Assembly (NCBI GenBank): GCA_037576195.1 | Contig: CM075102.1 | Span: 48,046,745-48,110,744 of the forward strand | Length of the DNA: 64,000 bases | Reading direction: 5' to 3' | DNA from: Phytoseiulus persimilis | Taxonomy: Eukaryota; Arthropoda; Arachnida; Mesostigmata; Phytoseiidae | Part shown: piece by piece, positions 39,422 to 50,743 of the stretch | How positions within the stretch are numbered: the stretch's first letter is position 1 | Layout: every line of letters starts with the position of its first letter | Program-made: the position numbers and the translations under genes | Notes under the pieces: generated by a model | Database searches by the model: none | What the model was told of the DNA's origin: nothing | The model's input: the letters and a program-made list of their open reading frames with translations, nothing else

Positions 39422-41305
39422 CAACACAAAAACAAAGAGTTGGATTCGACAACATTTGAGAAGAGACAACACGCGTACGGGTGACTAATCGAGTGGCTTC
39501 GAGAAGAAACTTCGCGCGTAAAGCAAAACACTTGAGATCTTCCCGATCCACTCCGTCGCTTTGCTCAGTTATTTGTGTGAGGCACTTGATGAACAGAGCG
39601 TCTAGACATCAAACGTGCCCCGACGCGCTCTCTCTGGCGCGACGAACAGTGGCTGGCCTGGAACGAAGTACAGGGCGGAGAAAGTGTCTTCGGTAGAAAC
39701 AGCCGACCCGCTGTACGAATCATTTTCACAAATGTATCATCGTTTCCGCGAAACCGCTCTTCCGCTACCCGGAATGACATCACCGGGAGGTTCATCTTCT
39801 CAGAAAGCGATCAACTCACGTTTTGCTACCGATGATGTTCTCCATCAATCAGCCGAGCGGTTTGGATGGCTGAGTGGGTTCTGTGCCATTTATATTGATT
39901 TTATGCATGCCAACTTTTACAGGCCGCAGTCGGACCCTTCCAATTAACGGAAATGTGCTGGTCACGATCTGGTTTCCGAACGGTACATGAGCTGAAGCTG
40001 TGACATTCTTGAGACTGTTCTTATGCTGTTTTTAAAACACGTTCACTCTCCTCTGATTGGAAATCCTCGGGAATCTGTAGCGAAAGCTGTTACTCCGGGT
40101 ACCAGGCCGAACCGAACGCACCTCTCATTCTAGCTAAGTAAGGTGTTGTTTGATTTCGGTGTTTACCCATGCCTTCTGCGTTCACACTTCGGAGGCCGCC
40201 AGTCACGAGACAACCTTTCGGACGCGGTGCGCGCACCAATTGCAATTCTGTTTGTCCTCTGGGCGTTTCGCGTCGCACCAGCGAAGCTAAGACTGGAATG
40301 CTTGCGCAAGCTACCGGCCAAGGAGTCCCATAGAGGATACTCGGGCCTGATCTCTGCTCTTCCCTGCTCTTGCGGAAATCCCCAGATCGTGCATCTTTTA
40401 TGGGCTCTCGTCGGCGATGTCTGCTCTAGTTGCCGATCCGAAAGGCTCAGTAGCCGAAATCGTTGGAGAGATGTAATTCAAGAACGCGCAGCGCCTCCAC
40501 GGGTGTCTCGGAACTGGGCATCATTTTCGGAGCACGGAAACTGAATTTCTGTACCGCCCTGTACGGAAATTCAATTTTCGCTCCCCCTGCTACGGAAACT
40601 AATTTCTCGTACTCGGAACTATGTGCTCCGATCGAGTCGTTCAAATAGAAGTATCGCCACTGAGAAAAACGTGAGGGTGATTTTTGCTACCTCTGACGGA
40701 GCCTCGACCGGGCGCGTAATGACTTTACAGTTCGCGCACACTGACATAAAATTATCCGCGCAAGGGTGGACGGTCCCGAGTCGTCCATCCGCCAGATTTG
40801 ACGCTACGAGTCAATTGTTCCCCGTCCTTCCTCTGTAGCTTCACTCTTAGAGCCCCGAATGGTCGGGAGCCACAGCAACGTTAGGGCCATGTAGAGAGCC
40901 GAGTCCAAGAGCGACCAAGGCAGAAAAGACTTCTTCTGCTCGACCACTCGTAATGATTTGTTTCTGGGTGGTTGCGTTTTCAAACAATTTCCGACATAAC
41001 TCACAACTACTGCCGAATACAACGGATTTCACAAATTACCGACAATAATAATGACCACTGTAAGAAGCCCCAGACGTGGAGCCCACTACAATGAAGCTAC
41101 GCGACTGTTGTAGAAAATGAGTTCGTCCTCGACTTCCGGCTCGATTTCCACTTGAAAACGCATACGAAAAAACTCAGACTTCTCTCATCTCGACGCGAAC
41201 ACTTGTTTTTGAGGAGCTTAAATTGCCTAATCTTTCGGACAGCAGCTCACGAAGACGAGCTATCCGCCGTGAGTGGTGATCTGACGAAGAGTCTCTGTTC
41301 CACAG
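39422..41305. other. Upstream region of the Wnt gene; signal-peptide exon not resolved
   Basis: A Wnt needs a signal peptide, which is not in the first recognised exon, so at least one upstream exon probably lies here or further upstream. I found no convincing ATG-plus-hydrophobic stretch with a matching donor. A small hairpin-forming repeat (GAATTTCTGTAC paired with a diverged GTACGGAAATTC) occurs at about 40541-40573. Frames at 39.6-39.95 and 40.1-40.6 kb remain unassigned. Confidence 0.3.
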
Positions 41306-41333
41306 AGTACACATCTGTGGATGTCTTTCGCAT

Positions 41334-42917
41334 ATGGATCTCGAAGGCGACCACCCGAACGACGCTCAATTGAACTCGGTGTCTCCGGCAGAAACATCCG
41401 CGTGTTCAAACTTGCTCAGCAGGTCCCAGCGTCAATTTTGCCGATCTCATCCGATGCATCTATGGCTGATGGCAGAGGGAACAATAAAAGCTTTAAAACT
41501 ATGCAAAGAGCTCTTCGAGCACAGCAGATGGAACTGCTATTCCGTAAGAACCGGGCCCGCCGGTCTCACGCACACACTGAAAGATGGTACGCGAGAAAGT
41601 CATATAGAGGTTATTTTTGAGTACATCTACATTCCTGACCCTTTACTCCTTGATTTCGGGAGTCGTTTGGAGGGAATAATGAGAATGCGAATATTTCCAT
41701 ACTCTCAGGGAGCCGCGAAGCCTCGTTCGTCGAAGCATTCTCGGCGGCGTCGATGACGACAGCGCTGGCCAGAGCTTGCGCCCGCGGCTCGCTCTCTGAT
41801 TGCCCTTGCGAACATTCGTGGCCAGGGAACAGCCCATCAGGAGTCGCGGATCACAAGTGGGAAGGTTGCTCCTTGGACGTGAGGACTCCGATGAAATTCG
41901 TGAGGAAACTCATAGATACAGACTTACTGAAATCACAGCGCTCTTCCGCTCAGATGACGCTGCACAACTACAACGCTGGTAGACTGGTAAGTCCGCTCGG
42001 CGAGCCAAGCTTAGTGAACCCGCACGGGAGTGAGTGAATGGCCGAAGTCCCATCGAGGTTCCCGTCTCGTCTCGTTTTCTTATTATTTATCCACGTAGCT
42101 TGCTATTCAAGGATATGATCAGAGGAGCTAGATGTGCTTGTTTCCAAGCTCCCTGTCATTCCCTTCTCTGGTACGATTCAATGATCACAAATATTTGAAG
42201 GCTGTGAAACTTGTTCGGAAACCCGATTGCCGTTGCCACGGGACGAGCGGGTCGTGCACTTTCAAGACCTGCTATAAGCGATTCGGAACTCTTGAGGAAA
42301 TAAGTCAGCATATACTCAAAAGGTTGGTCCGGTATTTCTGAGGATTTTCTTTGTACCAGAGAGCTTCAGATGTTTTCAACCCGTCTTCTCACCAGGTACC
42401 AGAACGCGCGACACGTTTTCTTGAATGACTCGAACTCTTGGGTGGAAGTTGACAGCGGACCGAGCTCTGTCAACTCGCTCACCGAAAACCGGGCCGTTGC
42501 GAAACACCATCGACGCCATGCGAAGCAGAAAATCAAGCGTAAAGACCTCATTTTCAGTTCAAACGCAAGCGACTATTGCAATTACGATCCCGCACAAGGG
42601 TCACTTGGAACAGCTGGTCGCAGGTGTACAAACGAAAATGCAGAGTGAGTGATTCGAACGGGACTCTGAAGTGATTCTCCTGATCATACATTGGCAATGA
42701 GCACGGCAGACGCAGAAATACGAAGCAGATCCTGAGGAAAGTTGACCTCCACCCGCTGACAAAATTATCTCACAGGTACCTCTGCTGCGGACGAGGATTT
42801 GCCGAGAAGTTCGAGATCAAGCAAGACTATTGCCATTGCAGATTCACCAATGGGTGTTGTAATCTGGTATGCAAAACATGCTATTCACCAGTGAAGTTTG
42901 GAATTTGTAACGACTGA
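41334..42917 (+). CDS. Wnt ligand, most similar to Wnt11
   Basis: Secreted lipid-modified morphogen that binds Frizzled receptors. Five exons join in frame: 41334-41586 (reading frame open from a possible acceptor at 41305), 41709-41986, 42201-42322, 42396-42644 and 42776-42917, giving at least 347 residues. Landmarks in order are RQFCRSHP, HSRWNCYSV, DGSREASFVEAFSAAS, ARACARGSLSDCPC, HNYNAGRLAV, the thumb CHGTSGSC with the palmitoleoylated Ser at 42246-42248, LEEISQHILKRYQNA, and LCCGRG near the C terminus. The SAA and ARAC elements and the LKRY segment resemble Wnt11; the subfamily is inference. The C-terminal hairpin reads CRFTNGCC instead of the usual Phe-x-Trp-Cys-Cys. The signal peptide is missing and is probably encoded by an upstream exon. 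A poly(A) signal follows 42 bp after the stop. Confidence 0.95.
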
Positions 42918-42958
42918 ATGAATGGAGGGCACCACAGCACAGCCTGCTTCCTCTGAAA

Positions 42959-42964
42959 AATAAA
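42959..42964 (+). terminator. Poly(A) signal of the Wnt gene
   Basis: AATAAA lies 42 bp after the TGA that ends the Wnt reading frame, implying a very short 3' untranslated region. Confidence 0.7.
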
Positions 42965-44198
42965 GCTGGTGATGCGACTGCCACATATTTGTCTTTCTCG
43001 GATTCGCGCCGGCTTCCTTGCTCGTTCTTCGCTGATTTGACGTCTAGCCTCCTTTTCAGTTCAGCAGTTTGATCTCGTCAGTGACGGGAGGTATCTCACA
43101 CCGGGCGGCTTGTTCGGCTAAGTTTGGCAGCGACGCTGTAGTACGCATGCAGCGAACGAAGGAGTCGGTTCGCGAAGAGCTCCTTGAGTCGGAGTTTCTC
43201 TGTAATTTTGAGAAGATGATCAAGAAAGCTCTACCTGTGGTGCTTCACCTAAAGCAATCCTAGCTTCCGACAGGAGGCAAACGACTGAAATCGTAACATA
43301 GTACAGAGGAATAGGCTATTTCGACACTCCTTGGCATGAGATAGCTGAAACCGGATCCGAACATGGATGTGTCATCCCTTGAAGCTCTTGTGGGGGAAAT
43401 CAGAGAAGAGAGAGATTCAAGGCGAAACGAAACAGCGGTAAAGCAAAATGAGCGTCCAACCGCAATGACTATACCCATCCGCAAGATCGGTGGAATAGAG
43501 AATGACATCGTTAACCGTCTTTGGCTTGGCGTCGACTTGATGCCGCATAATGGCGCATCGTTGGTTATCACTGATAAACATATGTAATCAGTTTTGTTGC
43601 ACACATTGCACATACGATATTCACCCACAGCACTGGAATCATCGTGTCCCAGCTGTGCAACGAAGAGCTGCAGCATTTCCACTGAGCAGCCTTGATGTGA
43701 CTCTTTGGAACGTGATTTGTATTCGCTGTCTCCAAATATCTGATTGCTGAAAAGGTTCCCCATAGAAACAGCAAACAGGTACTGAGTCAGTATAAATCTG
43801 ACGAGCATTCCATGGAATGTCTGCAAACGGAAACTCCCGCGATCAGCGGTGCATCGATGCACTTTCGGTGGCTCTCATGTCATAGGTGTCATGTTGACCC
43901 AATAATCAAGAGCCGTTCCGAGCGTGCTAGGTTTCTTCCGGACTCAGAATATTGATACGGATTGAGTGGTCACGAACAAGCTCGAATACATTCGAAGGAT
44001 TATCTTGTCGGTGTAAGTGGACTGGCGCGAAACAAGTATTTGAAGTCAAATGCAGCAGTCTACAAAGAAGGGGAAGCCTTTCTTCCGAGATCTCACGTTC
44101 AAACGGACACCTGACGGTCCTTTGTGTATTGAGAATACTAGGCATTCCAAGTGGATTCGAGGTGATTTTTTTGGCGTTAGAGAAATATCACGTATATT
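42965..44198. other. Intergenic; weak open frames
   Basis: Plus frames at 43138-43263 (helical, MQRTKESVREELLESEF) and 43363-43587 (MDVSSLEALVGEIREER) have protein-like composition, but no splice context links them and a 200-codon minus frame overlaps. They may be remnants of mobile sequence. I call no gene. Confidence 0.3.
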
Positions 44199-44558
44199 CA
44201 GTCAGGCCTCGACTTGCGTCGACGCGAGTCACGTCGGACGTAACTCGATGGGGGCCGCGACTCGAGTCGGACCGACGCGACGTTGGTCGAAATATTTCAA
44301 ATCATCAACGTCGCTCCAACTTATTGAAGGCATATCACAGGACGGCAACGATTTCATTGGAGAAACAAACATAACTCTTCAGTACAATGACCCGAGTGAA
44401 CGAAATGTTTCTTACCATCTTTACAGGGCGTTCCCCAAGATGAGATGAGAGAATCTACAAAACCACGTCAAGTGCAGCCAATCCTCGACTTGAGTCCGAA
44501 AATTCGACTCACGTCGTTTTTCTGTCCCCGAAAAGCGACGTGAGTCGAGGCCTGACTG
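44199..44558. mobile_element. Second pogo-like MITE (360 bp)
   Basis: The left end CAGTCAGGCCTCGACT is repeated inverted at the right end, with 21 of the first 23 bp matching. TA follows the right end. The left flank is TT, perhaps a mutated TA. The interior has several GACTCGAG/CGACGTGAG-type motifs and no intact transposase. The CAGT start and CCTCGA block match the pogo/Tigger pattern (established knowledge), but the sequence differs from the element at 22.2 kb, so this is a separate family. It lies between the convergent Wnt and SDF2 genes. Confidence 0.8.
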
Positions 44559-45300
44559 TATACACTCCATTCACGGTAGAGGTTTTCCGATCGTGTATTG
44601 ACTGCCACCGTATCTATCTTGCACCGTTCTTCAATTGTACCGATATCTTCAGTTGACTCTGGTTGAAATTCCTCTCTATGAAATCATGAGCGCACGAGAA
44701 GACTTATCATGTCTCTATGTTGACATCGAATGAGGGCCCGCCGCGTTGCTTTGGTATCCAGGACCTGTTCCTCACCCGCTTCATCTCAAACAATTTGTCA
44801 CATTCCGATAACCCTACTCACGCTTACTTTAAACTGGAAATCGTTCCGGATCCTCAACTCCACTGAATTGTGAGTCGATACGGATCGAACGTTAAATTCG
44901 AAATGAGGTTCTCTTCACCATAGAAACCTAACAGCGGTGGGAAAGGGAGGAGCAGCGGAGCAACTCGAGCGAGTCAACCACCATTGTCACATCTCTAAAA
45001 AGACATCCAATGGAAGAAGACGCCGGCCAACCGATTCAGATCTAGTCTATGATATCACTCATTTATCCCCTATTTCACAGGTCTAGTATTCACAGGAGTA
45101 ATCGTCTGACGTGATCGATGCCTCGGTTCAGGCCTAAAAACTCTTAAATAAATAATGTTCGATGAGCGGCTTGACCCCAGACCTTCGTATATGCAGTAAA
45201 GCTTGACCAGCCCACAATGACGAGCGACGCGCAGAAGCGACGAGGTGTTCTGTGTCTGAGCATGCGGAGGTGTATGATGGCTGTTCGAGCTGCGGAAGTT
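44559..45300. other. Intergenic between MITE and SDF2 3' end
   Basis: Contains the presumed 3' region of SDF2 (minus). A plus frame at 45217-45483 is antisense to the last SDF2 exon and is treated as a shadow. Nothing else is supported. Confidence 0.4.
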
Positions 45301-46538
45301 TCAAAGTTCGTTGTGCTCCATTCTGCTAGAGGAGTCCCGAACGAAGGAGCCCATTCCGATGTCAGCGGGTTTCACGAAAACCCCCTCCTGAGCGCGCCAG
45401 TAAGAAGACGAGTCGGCGTAGCTTCCACCGATAACCTCCATCTGTCCGCTTATTGGTCGACCGAAAGATTGTCCCGAGAGTGAAAGCCACCTGGAATCAG
45501 GAAATGCTTGGTCATCTCTTATACACTGCTGGCGGATATTGTTAGCCTATATATCCAACAATTCCAGTGTTGCTGCGAGGATCGCTTACATTTCGGTGTC
45601 GACGTGCTTCAGGCGGACCGCATTGTCTCTCTCCCAGAAATCGTTCGAACATACGACACTCCAGTGGTCCCCAGAGTCTCCTTCACCGTTCTTTCCGAAC
45701 GCCGAAATTTCTTGGTTCCCTGTTTTCAAGCAAAAAGAACGGTCAAACATTCCTGGGGACGGTTTCCTTTCCTAACACTCGCATTCAGCGTCCTCATTCC
45801 ATTCGCGAGACAGTGACAGAGGGGAATCGCTGAAGGATGCATACCTGAGAGGGGCGATGTGAAATGATGAGAATGTAGATTCTTCTGCGTAGCCAAATGT
45901 TCGAGGCGAATCACGTCGTTGCATTTGATGGGGCTTCCGCGACCGCATGGCTTGTTTTTCGTGCCTTTGATCATCCAGTAAGAATTGTGATCGTCTTTCT
46001 CGTGGGTCCCCGTTATAGACTGAAGAATGCATTTCGTGAACTTCGGAAGACGCTCTTGCTGGGCTGCGATTCTCCATGTTCCTGAGATATCAAGCGAGGA
46101 GACCTCACCTGTTGTCTGCTCCCGGTTCCGTATTTCACATCATGTGAATGTAGCCGCACCAAGTAATTCTGATTCTCTAGTTTAAGAATTGAGGTACAAG
46201 TAACATAGTCAAAGTGACCACCTGCAAATACCAAGAGAGATGGATCAGACTGTCGAACTGGCCTGGTGACAAGCAGAAAAACTGTCATCTCGAGTTATGA
46301 GCGAAGAGTGAAAACGACGCGGACGCGGCTTCCACAGTGACAACGCTCCGGAAGTGAGCACGCAAATCGAGAAAATCGTGTGAGAAAAATGCGCCGCGTT
46401 GACAGTCTAGCTCATCGCGAGAGGTTGGACGGGGTTCCTTTTCTGTACAGTGGATGAAAGAGCTTCAGGCAGAAAACACTCACCTCGGACATGACCGAAA
46501 AACAAAGCCGCCAAGCTTAAGCCCACGATCCGAGTCAT
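45301..46538 (-). CDS. SDF2: Stromal cell-derived factor 2 (SDF2), ER MIR-domain protein
   Basis: ER-lumen partner of the chaperone network and O-mannosylation machinery, built of three MIR repeats. Five minus-strand exons join in frame: 46538-46484, 46221-46109, 46019-45845, 45719-45590 and 45490-45301, 220 residues, close to the usual 211. Exon 1 is a signal peptide (MTRIVGLSLAALFFGHVRG). The MIR landmarks are VTCTSILKL, VRLHSHDVKYGTGSRQQS, NSYWMIKG, NLHSHHFTSPLSG, NQEISAFG and FGRPISGQMEVIG. The C terminus is HNEL, an HDEL-type ER retention signal. Introns are 262, 89, 125 and 99 bp and all phases agree. The gene is divergent from PDHA, with about 0.8 kb between start codons, and convergent with the Wnt gene. 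Confidence 0.96.
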
Positions 46539-47334
46539 CCCAGATCTCTGACCGATTCTCGCGATTTTGCTAAATTATTAGTCAGGAGCACACGACACTC
46601 AGCCGGCTAACGGAGTATTCGATTGTTGTAACACGTAAACTTTACGAGGCGCTAAGCGCAGTCCTGCTTTCGGGAACTATGAGCTGAGCGGTCCACCGTA
46701 CCACACTTTCAGAACTAGAGGGAGAGAACCTGAACTTCTCTGGGAGACCCAGGAAGCAGGGTTGGATTTCATGGATGTTTTAAGTCTTCTTCGAGATAAG
46801 AAGTAGCCATTTTCGAAGGAAAGGAAAAAGGACAATTTATCGAAGTAAGTACTTGTCACTGCTCGTGGTTCATCGTGGCCATAGCTGACCTTCAGCGCCA
46901 GAAGTGGTTTTTGTTGTTGTTGGTGTCGGTTGGTCGTTCGATTGTCGAGAGAGCTCTTGTCTCCTCGCAGGGTTCGCTGTATCTGCAAACACTTCGGTCA
47001 GTTTTCCATGTTTTCCGCCGAATGAGGGATTCAGAAGCCTAGTTTTCCTAGAGCCTGCGGACTGACGGTTGTGCCTGTGGGTTTCCACCCGACGGCGAAT
47101 GCGGAGATTCGCGCGAACGTCTCCAGACTGAGTTTGTCATTTAGCTCGACCTTCGAGTTGACGCCCCCGGTGGGAGCCTGCGTGTCTCCTCCAAGTTTGG
47201 AATGAGTTCTCGTTGTTCACTGAGTGAGCTCTCTGAACGAGGCGGATTTTCTGCCGATCAGGGTAGTTCATCCAGAACCAAATTTCAGAGATGTCAAACC
47301 ATTACAGAGTTTCGGTACCCGTTCAGTTCGCGCC
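46539..47334. promoter_or_regulatory. Shared upstream region of SDF2 and PDHA
   Basis: This 796-bp stretch separates two divergent housekeeping start codons and must contain both promoters and 5' leaders, unless an untranslated exon lies elsewhere. No obvious TATA box at a fixed distance was identified. Open frames inside it on both strands are treated as chance. Confidence 0.4.
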
Positions 47335-49221
47335 ATGCATTCTACTCTACGCCAGTGTGTGGCGATCACGGGCCGGAGACTTCCAATCACCTTGCAGCAG
47401 AGATACGCCTCGGAAGCTAGCTTTCAGACAAAGGTCAGTATACTATCATACTTTGCTCCGAGAGTCTTAGAGATTCAGAGCCAGGCGTCGAGGAGACTTA
47501 TATGAGCTCTGAAACTCAAATCGTTGCCCCTCTTCCGCAGCCTTACAAACTACACAAAATTGATGACGATGGACCTTCGACTTCGGTCACAGTCTCCGCG
47601 GAAGACGCGCTGAAGTACTACAAGCAGATGGTGATGATCAGGAGAATGGAAACAGCTGCGAATGCGATGTATAAGAGCAAGCTCATCAGAGGCTTCTGCC
47701 ATCTGTATTCGGGCCAGGTCGGTGACTGCTGTGGCATGGTGTTTCAGCGTCTCGAGTCGAACATTTTGGTGAGATGAATCTCATCAGGTGCCGATTTCCA
47801 CACCTTCCAGGAAGCTTGCGCGGTCGGAATGGAAGCAGCGATCCGACCAGATGACGGAGTCATCACTGCATATCGTGCGCACGGATGGGCTTACGTTCGT
47901 GGGGTGCCTGTTAAAGGAGTTCTGGGTGAACTGACCGGCCGAAACATCGGGTATGCGTCCGAAATCCTCACGATGGAACTATTAGCCCAAGTTTCACGTT
48001 CCGCGGATCATTTCTGATAGTTCCTCTCTCGATCAGCTGTGCTCGAGGGAAGGGTGGCAGCATGCACGTCTACTGCCCGGGCTTCTATGGAGGCAACGGG
48101 ATCGTCGGAGCTCAAGTCCCTCTGGGTGCAGGTGTGGCTTTGTCCTACAAGTACAGAGGAACTGATAACGTTTGTCTAGCTCTTTATGGAGATGGAGCTG
48201 CGAATCAAGGCCAGGTGAGTGTTACTGAGTTGTTGTTTTTCCGCTCAAAGCTTTCGGCAGTGAGCTCACCGTTCCGGGAAAACGGAAGATTCTTACGAAT
48301 AATTGTTTCCTCCGGTTAGGTGTTCGAAGCCTACAACATGGCGAAGTTATGGAAACTGCCGGCGATTTTCGTCTGCGAGAACAACGGCTACGGCATGGGA
48401 ACGTCGGCCGAGCGTGCAGCTGCATCAACGGACTATTACACTCGAGGCGATTATATTCCCGGGATCTGGGTCAGTTGTATTTCTTAAAGATATGGGGCTC
48501 CCTCTAGCTCCTCATAGCGAAAGTGAGAGGCGATCGGATAGCCGCGAACTGTTTCGGTTCTCTCAACAGGTTGATGGGATGGATGTACTGGCGGTGCGAG
48601 AGGCCACGAAGTACGCCGTGGAAAACTGTCGCAAGGGAAACGGGCCGTTCGTCATGGAGATATTCACCTATCGGTACCACGGACACTCGATGTCCGATCC
48701 TGGCACAAGGTAGGAGCGCTCCCTTCAGACGCAAACTTGGCTGTCTGTTTCTCTCTCTCTCCGCCCTTTTTTTCTCTTGTGCATGCGCACGCCTGGGGAA
48801 ACTCGGTTCCAAGAGTTCCATGTTTGATTCCACAGCTACCGCACCAGAGAAGAAATCCAGGAGGTTCGGCAATCGCGAGACCCGATAACTTCCTTCAAAG
48901 ACAGAATAATCACTGGTGGTCTGGCCACTTCGGAGCAGCTCAAGGAAATCGATCAGGAAGCCCGCAAAGAGGTAAGATTCCATAACTTCCCTGGAGTTTC
49001 CTCTCTTCTTCGTCAGAGAGGAGGAATCCCGTAATCTGAAACGACCTCCCGTGTTCTCACAGGTCGACGAGGCTGCCGAGCTCGCGAAAACTTCGCCTGA
49101 GATCGGTCTCGAGGAGCTGTACGGAGACGTGTACGCGACCCCGCTGGAGACAAAGATCCGGGGCGTAACACCTTTCGACGTCCACAATCATCTACCGATC
49201 AACAAACCGATAAATATTTAA
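47335..49221 (+). CDS. PDHA1: Pyruvate dehydrogenase E1 component, alpha subunit (mitochondrial)
   Basis: Catalytic subunit that decarboxylates pyruvate with thiamine diphosphate in the mitochondrial matrix, pairing with E1 beta. Eight exons join in frame: 47335-47433, 47541-47717, 47811-47950, 48037-48214, 48320-48469, 48570-48709, 48836-48971 and 49063-49221, giving 392 residues, normal for the family. The start (MHSTLRQC...RYASEASF) is a basic mitochondrial presequence. Landmarks are [49 protein letters not shown], the cofactor motif [10 protein letters not shown] with [13 protein letters not shown], and the kinase-regulated loop [20 protein letters not shown] with both conserved serines. 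Introns of 86-126 bp follow consistent phases. An AATAAA lies at 49521. The protein resembles insect PDHA closely. Confidence 0.98.
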
Positions 49222-49520
49222 TGTTAACAACGTCTCTCGGTTTCTCCATATCCTCATTCAACGCTTCCATCCGAGTGCTAGGACGAGGTCGTCGCATCCG
49301 CCTCTATTCGATTTCCTCAACGCGATTCTCACAGCCGGAGAGCCCAAGCTGAAATTTCGGCGCCTCCCCGAATGAAATTCTCATGGTTATCTCAATCCGA
49401 TCGATAGTTTGGAATCAGAGTTCATTCATACACCTCGATCTTCCTCACGCTGTGGAAGTTCGAACGAGCATCGGAGATCGACGGGAAGCGGAGAGTTGTT
49501 CCATAGTTGGCAGAGTTGTA

Positions 49521-49526
49521 AATAAA
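49521..49526 (+). terminator. Poly(A) signal of the PDHA gene
   Basis: AATAAA lies 300 bp after the stop codon at 49219-49221 and precedes a T/G-rich stretch. Confidence 0.6.
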
Positions 49527-49955
49527 CGTGAAAAATGTAATTCTGTCGATTAATTCTTCCTGGGATGTGATCCGACCTGCGATGACGTTCTCCAGTCGAA
49601 AACACTCTATAACTGAGTATAGGATTCGCGTATTATCATCAAGAACGAAATCTCTCTACAGGTTCATTTATTCAGATATTCAAAAGATCTACCACATCGC
49701 CTTCTGAATCCCGGAGAGTTTGTTGTAATCGGCGAGGTGACGCCATGTGTGTCTTCCGAGTCGGTAACGCAAACTGACATTCCGCGGGTTAGAGGTGACA
49801 AAACACCTGGAGAGAGGGGAAGGAGCCGATTGGTTTCAAGAACTTCAAGGACGATGGCTCAGCCTTCGAGTTTTCAAGTTCACTTGACTTGGTTACTCTG
49901 AACTGCGAATCGCTTACCTCTGCTGAATTCTTATCGTATTGGAATCAGCTGGTAG
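49527..49955. other. Leader region of the candidate gene at 50 kb
   Basis: An ATG at 49854 opens a short frame (MAQPSSFQVHLT) that could be the first exon of the next gene, but its donor (GTTACT) does not match the phase of the following exon. Nothing else is supported. Confidence 0.3.
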
Positions 49956-50743
49956 CTTCAAGAGGTCTTCGCGCGCGGAGTCCTGCAAAGCCTTCGGGAG
50001 AATGTCGTTCCTCCGCACTACATTCAGTTGATTCCGCTCGAACCAATGTTTTGCCAAGAGCTGTTGAAGAGAATCCGATCAGTGCTGAGGCAGTAAGCTC
50101 ACGGTTCCCCAAACATCAGCTGGGGCCGCATGGTGGTTTTCTGCGGAATTTCGTACCCGGAATTCCTCTCGAAACTCGAAGGCTTCGGTAAAACCGCTCC
50201 CATCACGAGGACGACAAAGTGGGTCATTCCAAGTTAGAGGAAGGCATATTGATCGTTGTTGGTAGTAATTTCATCGGAAAACGCCGAGATCACCGCTAAG
50301 TTGAGTTGGACGAATCTTCATCAGATCAACAAAGAGGACGGATCGACAGGGGATGACCTGAATGACGGCCTAGATCGAGAGCTCAGAGCACTTCCTCAAT
50401 TTGAGCCGAATGTCGTGCAGGGACTCGATGCAACTGCCTGTAGCACGACTGCGAACACAGTCATATCTGCAACTCTGATTTGTCCTAAAAGCTAAACGAT
50501 ACATGGGTTTCGCTGTGGAGACGAATGCGACTTCAACTCGGTTCGTGCTTATTGCGAAACGTTGCCGCTATAAGAGCGGAATCATTCCAAAGTCTCCGAT
50601 CTTCCGGACGGCAATCGCACCTGATGCCTGCACTAGAGCTTGGAGTTCCATACACAGACTGTACTGCTCTTCCAGAACTGAGCCCAGAAAAAGTCTTCCA
50701 GAGAGTCCCCGATGACGACGAAACGCAGAACCTCAGTCAATGA
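49956..50743 (+). CDS. Candidate multi-exon gene, unassigned
   Basis: The exon at 49956-50092 follows acceptor GGTAG and ends at donor GTAAGC in phase 2. It encodes a clearly protein-like segment (LQEVFARGVLQSLRENVVPP, then PLEPMFCQELLKRIRSV). A terminal frame ending at the TGA 50741-50743 encodes LQLGSCLLRNVAAIRAES, ALELGVPYTDCTALPELSP and an acidic tail. Between them, an acidic frame at about 50290-50410 (INKEDGSTGDDLNDGLDREL) may be a middle exon. The acceptor joints are not certain. The protein would be small, mostly helical and acidic at its end, and I do not recognise the family. It lies directly downstream of PDHA on the same strand. Confidence 0.42.

Noticed and set aside
43260-43862. 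200-codon minus-strand open frame downstream of the Wnt gene
   Set aside because: Several plus-strand frames in the same interval read equally well, and no splice sites or homology favour it.
50000-50743. Kinetochore NNF1/PMF1-like identity for the 50 kb candidate
   Set aside because: The resemblance was only in helical pattern and length, with no diagnostic motif.
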